From NCBI RefSeq assembly GCF_026914265.1, contig NC_069135.1, positions 64,036,738 through 64,100,737 of the forward strand: a stretch of DNA of 64,000 nt, given 5' to 3'. The position numbers and the translations under genes were made by a program. This stretch comes from Mya arenaria (taxonomy: Eukaryota > Mollusca > Bivalvia > Myida > Myidae). This document shows positions 11,301 through 21,840 of the stretch, piece by piece. Each line of letters opens with the position of its first letter. Within the stretch, counting starts at the first letter, position 1. The notes under the pieces are model-generated. The model was given only the letters and a program-made list of their open reading frames with translations. It was not told the origin of the DNA and did not search any database.

Positions 11301-14300
11301 GATCGTACGTTTCCCTGATGCTACATTATCAGTGATTGTACGTTTCCTTGATGATACATTATTAGTGATTGTACGTTTCTTTGATGCTACATTATCAGTG
11401 ATTGTACGTTTCCTTGATGCTACATTATCAGTGATTGTACGTTTCTTTGATGCTACATTATCAGTGATTGTACGTTTCTTTGATGCTACATTTTCAGTGA
11501 TTGTACGTTTCCTTGATGATACATTATCAGTGATTGTACGTTTCTTTGATGCTACATTTTCAGTGATTGTACGTTTCCTTGATGCTACATTATCAGTGAT
11601 TGAATGTTTCTCTGATGCTACATTTTCAGTGATTGTCCGTTTCTTTGATGCTACATTTTCAGTGATTGTACGTTTCCTTGATGCTACATTATCAGTGATT
11701 GTACGTTTCTCTGATGCTACATTATCAGTGATTGTACGTTTCTTTGATGCTACATTATCAGTGATTGTACGTTTCCTTGGTGCTACATTATCAGTGATTG
11801 TACGTTTCTTTGATGCTACATTATCAGTGATTGTACGTTTCCCTGATGCTACATTATCAGTGATTGTACGTTTCTTTGATACTACATTATCAGTGATTGT
11901 ACGTTTCTTTGATGCTACATTATCAGTGATTGTACGTTTCCTTGATGCTTCATTTTCAGTGATTGTACGTTTCCTTGATGCTACATTATCAGTGATTGTA
12001 CGTTTCTTTGATGCTACATTATCAGTGATTGTACGTTTACTTGATGCTACATTATCAGTGATTGTACGTTTCTATAATGCTACATTATCAGTGATTGTAC
12101 GTTTCTTTGATGCTACATTATTAGTGATTGTACGTTTCCTTGATGCTACATTATCAGTGATTGTACGTTTCCTTGATGCTAAATTATCAGTGATTGTACG
12201 TTTCCTTGATGCTAAATTATCAGTGATTGAACGTTTCCTTGATGCTACATTATCAGTGAGTGTACGTTTCCCTGATGATACATTATCAGTGATTGTACGT
12301 TTCCGTGATGCTACATTATCAGTGATTGTACGTTTCTTTGATGCTACATTATCAGTGATTGTACGTTTCCTTGATGCTACATTATCAGTGATTGTACGTT
12401 TCCTTGATGCTACATTATCAGTAATTGTACGTTTCCTTGATGCTAAATTATCAGTGATTGAACGTTTCCTTGATGCTACATTATCAGTGAGTGTACGTTT
12501 CCCTGATGCTACATTATCAGTGATTGTACGTTTCCCTGATGCTACATTATCAGTGATTGAATGTTTCTTTGATGCTACATTATCAATGGTTGTACGTTTT
12601 CCTGATGCTACATCATCAGTGATTGTACGTTTCTTTGATGCTACATTATCAGTGATTGTACGTTTCTCTGGTGCTACATTATCAGTGATTTTACGTTTCC
12701 CTGATGCTACATTATCAGTGATTGTATGTTTGTTAGATGTTACATTATCAGTGATTATACGTTTCTTTGATGCTACATTTTCAGTGATTGTACGTTTCCT
12801 TCATGCTACGTTATCAGTGATTGTACGTTTCCCTGATGCTGCATTATCAGTGATTGTATGTTTCTTTGATTCTACATTATCAATGATTGTACGTTTCTTT
12901 GATGCTACATTATCAGTGATTGTACGTTTCTTTGATGCTACATTATCAGTGGTTGTACGTTTCCTAGATGCTACATTATCAGTGATTGTACGTTTCCCTG
13001 ATGCTACATTATCAGTGATTGTACGTTTCCTAGATGCTACATTATCAGTTATTGTATGTTAACTTGATGCTACATTATCAGTGATTGTACGTTTCCCTGA
13101 TGCTACATTATCAGTGATTGCACGCTTCCCTGATGCTACATTATCAGTGATTGTACGTTTCCCTGATGCTACATTATCAGTTATTGTATGTTTCCTTGAT
13201 GCTACATTATCAGTGATTGTACGTTTCCTTGATGCTACATTATCAGTGATTGTACGTTTCCTTGATGCTACATTGTCAGTGATTGTACGTTTCCCTGATG
13301 CTACATTATCAGTGATTGAATGTTTCTTTGATGCTACATCATCAATGATTGAATGTTTCTTTGATGCTACATTATCAGTGATTGTACGTTTCCTTGATGC
13401 TACATTATCAGTGATTGTACGTTTCCCTGGTGCTACATTGTCAGTGATTGTAAGTTTCCCTGATGCTACATTATCAGTGAGTGTACGTTTCCCTGATCCT
13501 ACATTATCAATGATTGAATGTTTCTTTGATGCTACATTATCAATGATTGTACGTTTCCTTGATGCTACATCATCAGTGATTGTACGTTTCTTTGATGTTA
13601 CATTATCAGTGAGTGTACGTTTCCTTGATGCTACATTATCAGTGATTGTACGTTTCCTAGATGCTACATTATCAGTGATTGTACGTTTCTTTGATGCTAC
13701 ATTTTCAGTGATTGTACGTTTCCTTGATGCTACATTATCAGTGATCGTACGTTTCCCTGATGCTACATTATCAGTGATTGTACGTTTCCTTGATGATACA
13801 TTATTAGTGATTGTACGTTTCTTTGATGCTACATTATCAGTGATTGTACGTTTCCTTGATGCTACATTATCAGTGATTGTACGTTTCTTTGATGCTACAT
13901 TATCAGTGATTGTACCTTTCTTTGATTCTACATTTTCAGTGATTGTACGTTTCCTTGATGATACATTATCAGTGATTGTACGTTTCTTTGATGCTACATT
14001 TTCAGTGATTGTACGTTTCCTTGATGCTACATTATCAGTGATTGAATGTTTCTCTGATGCTACATTTTCAGTGATTGTCCGTTTCTTTGATGCTACATTT
14101 TCAGTGATTGTACGTTTCCTTGATGCTACATTATCAGTGATTGTACGTTTCTCTGATGCTACATTATCAGTGATTGTACGTTTCTTTGATGCTACATTAT
14201 CAGTGATTGTACGTTTCCTTGATGCTACATTATCAGTGATTGTACGTTTCTTTGATGCTACATTATCAGTGATTGTACGTTTCCCTGATGCTACATTATC

Positions 14301-17300
14301 AGTGATTGTACGTTTCTTTGATGCTACATTATCAGTGATTGTACGTTTCTTTGATGCTACATTATCAGTGATTGTACGTTTCCTTGATGCTTCATTTTCA
14401 GTGATTGTACGTTTCCTTGATGCTACATTATCAGTGATTGTACGTTTCTTTGATGCTACATTATCAGTGATTGTACGTTTACTTGATGCTACATTATCAG
14501 TGATTGTACGTTTCTATAATGCTACATTATCAGTGATTGTACGTTTCTTTGATGCTACATTTTTAGTGATTGTACGTTTCCTTGATGCTACATTATCAGT
14601 GATTGTACGTTTCCTTGATGCTAAATTATCAGTGATTGTACGTTTCCTTGATGCTAAATTATCAGTGATTGAACGTTTCCTTGATGCTACATTATCAGTG
14701 AGTGTACGTTTCCCTGATGATACATTATCAGTGATTGTACGTTTCCGTGATGCTACATTATCAGTGATTGAATGTTTCTTTGATGCTACATTATCAATGA
14801 TTGTACGTTTCCCTGATGCTACATTATCAGTGATTGTACGTTTCCCTGATGCTACATTATCAGTGATTGTACGTTTCCCTGATGCTACATTATCAGTGAT
14901 TGTACGTTTCCCTGATGCTACATTATCAGTGATTGTACGCTTCCCTGATGCTACATTATCAGTGATTGTACGTTTCCCTGATGCTACATTATCAGTTATT
15001 GTATGTTTCCTTGATGCTACATTATCAGTGATTGTACGTTTCCTTGATGCTACATTATCAGTGATTGTACGTTTCCTTGATGCTACATTGTCAGTGATTG
15101 TACGTTTCCCTGATGCTACATTATCAGTGATTGTATGTTTCTTTGATGCTACATTATCAATAATTGAATGTTTCTTTGATGCTACATTATCAATGATTGT
15201 ACGTTTCCTTGATGCTACATTATCAGTGATTGTACGTTTCCCTGGTGCTACATTGTCAGTGATTGTACGTTTCCCTGATGCTACATTATCAGTGATTGAA
15301 TGTTTCTTTGATGGTACATTATCAATGATTGAATGTTTCCTTGATGCTACGTTATCAGTGAGTGTACGTTTCCTTGATGCTACATTATCAGTGATTGTAC
15401 GTTTCCTAGATGCTACATTATCAGTGATTGTACGTTTCCCTGGTGCTACATTATCAGTGATTGTACGTTTCCCTGATGCTACATTATCAGTGATTGTATG
15501 TTTCCTAGATGCTACATTATCAGTCATTATACGTTTCTTTGATGCTACATTTTCAGTGATTGTACGTTTCTATGATGCTACATTATCAGTAATTGTACGT
15601 TTCCCTGATGCTGCATTATCAGTGATTGTATGTTTCTTTGATGCTACATTATCAATGATTGTACGTTTCCTTGATGCTACATTATCAGTGATTGTACGTT
15701 TCTTTGATGCTACATTATCAGTGATTGTACGTTTCCTTGATGCTACATTATCAGTGATTGTACGTTTCCCTGATGCTACATTATCAGTTATTGTACGTTT
15801 CTTTGATGCTACATTATCAGTGATTGTACGTTTCCCTGATGCTACATTATCAGTTATTGTACGTTTCCTTGATGCTACATTATCAGTGATTGTACGTTTC
15901 CTTGATGCTACATTATCAGTGATTGTACGTTTCCTTGATGCTACATTATCCGTGATTGTACATTCCCTGATGTTACATTATCAGTGATTGTACGTTTCCC
16001 TGGTGCTACATTATCAGTGATTGTGCGTTTCCCTGATGCTACATTATCAATGATTGTACGTTTCCTTGATGCTACATTTTCAGTGATTGTACGTTTCCTT
16101 GATGCTACATTATCAGTGATTGTACGTTTCCTTGATGCTACATTATCAGTGATTGTACGTTTCCTTGATGCTACATTATCAGTGATTGTACGTTTCCCTG
16201 ATGCTACATTATCAGTGATTGAATGTTTCTTTGATGCTACATTATCAATGATTGTACGTTTCCTTGATGCTACATCATCAGTAATTGTAAGTTTCTTTGA
16301 TGCTACATTATCAGTGAGTGTACGTTTCCCTGATGCTACATTATCAGTGATTGTACGTTTCCTAGATGCTACATTATCAGTGATTGTACGTTTCCCTGGT
16401 GCTACATTATCAGTGATTGTACGTTTCCCTGATGCTACATTATCAGTGATTGTACGTTTCCTTGATGCTACATTATCAGTGATTGTACGTTTCCCTGATG
16501 TTACATTATCAGTTATTGTACGTTTCCCTGGTGCTACATTATCAGTGATTGTGTGTTTCCCTGATGCTACATTATCAGTGATTGTACGTTTTCTTGATGC
16601 TACATTTTCAGTGATTGTACGTTTCCTTGATGCTACATTATCAGTGATTGTACGTTTCCTTGATGCTACATTATCAGTGATTGAACGTTTCCTTGATGCT
16701 ACATTATCAGTGATTGTACCTTTCCTAGATGTTACAGTATCAGTGATTGTACGTTTCCCTGGTGCTACATTATCAGTGATTGTACGTTTCCCTGATGCTA
16801 CATTATCAGTGATTGTACGTTTCCTTGATGCTACATTATCAGTGATTGTACGTTTCCTTGATGCTACATTATCAGTGACTGTGCTTTTCCTTGATGCTAC
16901 ATTATCAGTGATTGTACGTTTCTTTGATGCTACATTTTCAGTGAGTGTACGTTTCCTTGATGCTACCTTATCAGTGATTGTATATTTCCTAGATGCTACA
17001 TTATCAGTCATTATACGTTTATTTGATGCTACATTTTCAGTGATTGTACGTTTCCTTGATGCTACATTATCAGTGATTGTACGTTTCTTTGATGCTACAT
17101 TATCAGTGATTGTACGTTTCCTTGATGCTACATTATCAGTGATTGTACGTTTCCCTGACACTACATTATCAGTGATTGTACGTTTCTTTGATGCTACATT
17201 ATCAGTGATTGTACGTTTCCCTGATGCTACATTATCAGTGATTGTACGTTTCCTTGATGCTACATTATCAGTGATTGTACGTTTCCTTGATGCTACATTA

Positions 17301-18500
17301 TCAGTGATTGTACGTTTCCTTGATGCTACATTATCAGTGATTGTACGTTTCCCTGATGCTACATTATCAGTGATTGTACGTTTCCCTGGTGCTACATTAT
17401 CAGTGATTGTGCGTTTCCCTGATGCTACATTATCAATGATTGTACGTTTCCTTGATGCTACATTTTCAGTGATTGTACGTTTCCTTGATGCTACATTATC
17501 AGTGATTGTACGTTTCCTTGATGCTACATTATCAGTGATTGAACGTTTCCTTGATGCTACATTATCAGTGAGTGTACGTTTCCCTGATGCTACATTATCA
17601 GTGATTGTACGTTTCCCTGATGCTACATTATCAGTGATTGAATGTTTCTTTGATGCTACATTATCAATGATTGTACGTTTCCTTGATGCTACATCATCAG
17701 TGATTGTACGTTTCTTTGATGCTACATTATCAGTGAGTGTACGTTTCCCTGATGCTACATTATCAGTGATTGTACGTTTCCTAGATGCTACATTATCAGT
17801 GATTGTACGTTTCCCTGGTGCTACATTATCAGTGATTGTACGTTTCCCTGATGCTACATTATCAGTGATTGTACGTTTCCTTGATGCTACATTATCAGTG
17901 ATTGTACGTTTCCCTGATGTTACATTATCAGTGATTGTACGTTTCCCTGGTGCTACATTATCAGTGATTGTGCGTTTCCCTGATGCTACATTATCAGTGA
18001 TTGTACGTTTTCTTGATGCTACATTTTCAGTGATTGTACGTTTCCTTGATGCAACATTATCAGTGATTGTACGTTTCCTTGATGCTACATTATCAGTGAT
18101 TGAACGTTTCCTTGATGCTACATTATCAGTGATTGTACGTTTCCTAGATGTTGCAGTATCAGTGATTGTACGTTTCCCTGGTGCTACATTATCAGTGATT
18201 GTACGTTTCCCTGATGCTACATTATCAGTGATTGTACGTTTCCTTGATGATACATGATCAATGATTGTACGTTTCCTTGATGCTACATTATCAGTGATTG
18301 TACTTTTCCTTGATGCTACATTATCAGTGATTGTACGTTTCTTTGATGCTACATTTTCAGTGAGTGTACGTTTCCTTGATGCTACATTATCAGTGATTGT
18401 ACGTTTCCTTGATGCTACATTATCAGTGATTGTACGTTTCCTTGATGCTACATTATCAGTGATTGTATATTTCCCTGATGCTTCATTATCATTGAAATAC
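8310..18500 (+). repeat. 10-kb array of a 33-bp minisatellite unit
   Basis: About 300 head-to-tail units. The core is TACATTATCAGTGATTGTAC followed by GTTTCCTTGATGC. Unit length is 33 bp (11 codons). The main variable site is the CTT of TTTCCTTGATG, which switches among CTT, TTT, CCT, TCT and CGT. Higher-order structure is visible: a marker with TGTTAACTTGATG recurs at 10647 and 13056, exactly 2409 bp (73 units) apart, and a marker TTGTGCG recurs at 16021 and 17407, exactly 1386 bp (42 units) apart. Because 33 is a multiple of three, one frame per strand stays open for long stretches (up to 968 codons at 13081-15987 on plus, 853 at 18502-15941 on minus). Changes do not favour synonymous sites in either frame, so I treat the array as satellite DNA, not as a protein gene. 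Confidence 0.95.
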
Positions 18501-19460
18501 AAACGCTAAATATTTCATGATAAGTGAAAGTACGCCAGGAATTATTACATGATAAGTAAATATACGCACCCTAAACGATACATTATCAGTGAATGTAAGT
18601 TCCCTGAATGTTACAGCATCTGTGACATTAAGCCCCGAAAACGCTACATAAGCACTGTTCTTTACAAAACGGAGATATATGGAGATATATTTATACTCGT
18701 TCACAGCTGGGAAGATCATATTAGACGCCCACTAAACGTTACACAGTTAGTTTTTGTATGCACACTCAATGCTACATCATTTATGATTTTACGTCTCTTA
18801 ACTGGTGCATCACCAGTCAGTGATTGCGCTCCATCTTATTGGTACATCATAAGTGATTGTATGCCTCAAGAACGATACATTACCAGTGATTATTGACTAC
18901 ACCCCATCTGAATGACGTATCGTCAGCGACGCTACATTACCAGTGACTGTACACCCCCAACCGCTACACTATTAGTATTTTACGCCCCCTAAATGCGGCA
19001 TCATCAGTGACCTAAAGACGCAAAAAGACTAAATCATTACCTACTGTATGCCCTGAAAATGCTATATCACCAGTGAGTGTACGCCCCCGTTTAAGCTGCA
19101 TTACCAATGATTGTATGCCCATTAAATGCTTTATTATTAGTGACTGTACCCTCCCTTATATGGACGACACCATAATTGTAAGCCCCAAAAATAATACATC
19201 ATCTTTGACTTTACACCCTTTGACTTCTGGATCATTATGTACTGTATACCTTCTAAATGATTCATCATTAGCGTTTGTACGCACCCTAATTATTGCATTT
19301 TCAGTGACTATTCGCCCCCTAAATGCTACATAATCAGTGATTGTACGACCTGTAAACGCTTTCCCGACAGTTATTGTACCACCCCTCAATACTTTATTGT
19401 CAGTGACTGTATGCCCCTATATGCTACATATTATTAGTGTTGATTCTGTCCTTTAATAAG
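18501..19460 (+). repeat. Degenerate right edge of the 33-bp array
   Basis: Some 28 progressively diverged units with variants such as CTAAATGCTACAT, ATCAGTGACTGTACGCC and TACACCCCC. Divergence rises sharply after 18500. Open frames here (for example 18549-18896 and 19073-19333 on plus) are by-products of the 33-bp phase. Confidence 0.8.
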
Positions 19461-20120
19461 TTACATAATAAATATTTTGAATGATTGGCAAAAGGATATT
19501 TAATAATGTTATATGTGTTCACCATCTGTGCACAATAAGCGTCAACAGTACTGACACATGTGTTGTTAAGCACCCCTACCCCTCATCTCCACCCATTGTT
19601 AAATTGTTGATATGACTTCCCCATCCATACCAATTGGTCAGGCATTTACATGACCTCAATCTCTACTATAAGTACCGGTGTTGACATGACCAACACCTCT
19701 CATGACCACACCCTAACCACCACGTCCCATTTTCTTAATTGGTATAATCTGATAATCAATTAATGAACCATAAAAGCATATTAAAACAGGCGTTCATATA
19801 ATCCTAAACCAATTTAGTCTAAAATAATGATATTTAACATATTTCACATTCTTTTTTTCCTGGACTGTTTACATGTTAATTGTATTTGCTAAAATTAAAA
19901 ACCAAGCTATTTTGTTAGCAATATACACCCCTTTTTAGCAATACAAACAGGTATTGTACGCCCTTAAATGTTATATAGTTAATACATGTAAGATGTTCTT
20001 ATTACGCGGAACTGTTTTGTAATGTTTACGTGATTTAAAAGATTGATAAGTGCGTTTAATTAAGTAAATATGCCATCAGTGAGTTGACCTAGTGTATAAC
20101 CAACGTATTTCTAGCCGTTG
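19461..20120 (+). repeat. Mixed relics of 72-bp, 130-bp and 33-bp units
   Basis: 19565-19690 carries a 72-bp-type relic (CCACCCATTGTTAAATTGTTG, CCAATTGGTCAGGCATTTA in pieces). 19690-19810 carries a 130-bp-type relic, and 19940-19990 a 33-bp-type relic. This repeats the module order seen at 4.7-5.3 kb ahead of module A copy 2. Confidence 0.55.
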
Positions 20121-20124
20121 TTAT

Positions 20125-20480
20125 TGTGTTGAACATCTGTTATCATATGAATACTTTCAAAATAACCGTCACGGGGAGATACGGTAATGTTACTTTGTTT
20201 ACATGGTACTTTCCCTTTGACAGGAGTTTTATAGTTTCGATTTCAAAGGTTTGATTAGATTATTCATGTGACGGATCTACGCCTCCTTTTAAGACAGATA
20301 ATTTGCTTTGCACAAACAATCACTCGAATGAAATAAATCCATCGAAAGAAACGGATATTCTACAAAAAGCAGATCGTTCAATATAACGCGTACGTTTACA
20401 ATACATATATCATAAAAGAGGAGTTACAAAATTCATAATATTGAGTGTTTTGGGAATAGTTATATATCATTTATATATTT
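20125..20480 (+). repeat. Module A copy 3: promoter/first-exon-like repeat
   Basis: Third copy: CTTTCCCTTTGACAGGAGTTT, CATGTGAC, TATA-like CCTTTTAAG at about 20285 and a donor-like GCGTACGT at 20389. Spacing from TATA-like box to donor is about 105 bp. Diverged from the other two copies throughout but collinear with them. Confidence 0.6.
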
Positions 20481-20589
20481 TGTATGTACATTAAATTCTA
20501 TGAAACGCAACTGCTCAGTACAAAACACGCCGAAATAATATTTATATGAAATGTAAACATATGAAAATACCCCAACACTTGTACTGGAC

Positions 20590-20820
20590 AGGTTTTCATA
20601 TAAACTCCACCCCTACCCCTATAACTCCTTTCTGACTATACCCCAACACCGTCAAAAATTCGATCCAATTCAAATCGATGAATCATGATCACATATCAGA
20701 ACAAGCGATGATAAATCCCTTCCCCACTAATTATGACCCTCTTCTTACCACACCCAAACCTATTTCCAAAGTGTTGTAATATTTGAAACCCACAATAAAT
20801 CAATGAAGCATTCTGAATAA
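20590..20820 (+). repeat. ~130-bp degenerate repeat units
   Basis: CTGACTATACCCCAACACC, AAATCGATGAATCATGATCAC and CCACACCCAAACC segments match the units at 4.7, 6.5 and 7.5 kb. Confidence 0.55.
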
Positions 20821-20989
20821 TTATAACTCTTTCATAATAGTAAATGTGAAATTCAGTGTTTCATAAGACACTTGTTACCTTAGTTTTCCCTTTATATAGG
20901 AACATCTTCTCATTTTCACATGCTCTAACAATAAATATCCTTATCGTTTTATATCGTTTAATCTTTCTGTTTCAAGAAATGTTTGTATT

Positions 20990-21050
20990 GTGTATCATTG
21001 CGTAGAATGGCAGACACAGGGATTTCTTTGTCTTTCAAGACTTAAGACTT
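20990..21050 (+). repeat. Module B copy 3
   Basis: GCGTAGAATGGCAGACACAGG and TTTCTTTGTCTTTCAAG, preceded by a CTTTCTGTTTCAAG stretch equivalent to the acceptor-like sequence of copy 1, here changed. Confidence 0.5.
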
Positions 21051-21229
21051 TCTTTTGACAATACCCCAAACTTCAGCTAAACTTGTTTTATACTTAACAC
21101 TGACAATGAAAGAATGAAACATGTAACATATCAGTACACCTTTTATTACATGTTGAAATTCAATGTTTATCAGGCATTTGTTTGTATAATCTTTCAATCT
21201 ACCACTCAAACGTTTTTCAAACGAGTTCA

Positions 21230-21420
21230 TCTTAAATGTTAAATCATTTGATCTATCTGTTTCAATAAAGTTGATTGTTTTGGCGCCTGTGTAGAATGAC
21301 ACACTTATATCGATAACTTTGTCGGGCGTCCTTGCCGTATGCGTCGATGTCAACGGCACAGTTCTGTTTGCAAATAAAAACTCAGAACGACATTGAGTAG
21401 AGTCTGCAATGACCAATTAC
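21230..21420 (+). repeat. Module B copy 4
   Basis: Preceded by AAATCATTTGATCTATCTGT, then GTGTAGAATGACACAC, AACTTTGTCGGGCGTCCTTG and a downstream GAGTAGAGTCTGCAA that matches GCAGAGTCTTCAA of copy 1. The 124-codon minus-strand frame across it (21416-21042) has no recognisable domain. Confidence 0.5.
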
Positions 21421-21559
21421 AACTAAATTGAGCATAGGAGTCCAGAAGAGAAACTATGTTTATATATTTTAAACATTTCGGTTTGTAGTTTTTAAAACAA
21501 AGAATATCTCATTTATAATGCTATTTAACATATTTCACATAATCTATTTGCACGTTTAA

Positions 21560-21840
21560 CATTGAAACTAATTTTGCCCTCCAAATGCTAATGATAAGTT
21601 AGAGAACGTGAGTGTACGTCCAATAAATTCTACTAAAGAGAATTTACATCCCCTTAATAATATATCATTAGTTTTGAAATCCCCCTTAATGCTATATCAT
21701 GAGTAAGTTTACGCCCGTTCAATGCTAGTGCATCAGTGCGTGTAAGCCCTCTTAAATGGTATTTCATTAATCATTGTATGACCCCTCAACGCAACATTAT
21801 CAGTTCTTGTAAGACCTAATTGCTAAATCACAACTGATTG
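21560..21840 (+). repeat. Degenerate 33-bp units
   Basis: About eight diverged units (AATGCTATATCATGAGTAAG, TTTACGCCCG and similar) that precede the 46-bp array, the same relative position as the 33-bp array has downstream of module B copy 2. Confidence 0.6.

Noticed and set aside
8692..15987. Giant repeat proteins on the plus strand (653, 796 and 968 aa)
   Set aside because: The unit is 33 bp, so one frame per strand is open by default. Variation falls on first and second codon positions, in-frame stops occur at 10651 and 13060, and no non-repeat domains flank the frames. Treated as satellite.
8310..18500. CRISPR array
   Set aside because: No unique spacers between repeats; units are contiguous and the genome is eukaryotic.
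15941..18502. 853-aa minus-strand protein KRTITDNVASR repeat
   Set aside because: Same array read on the other strand; no independent evidence.
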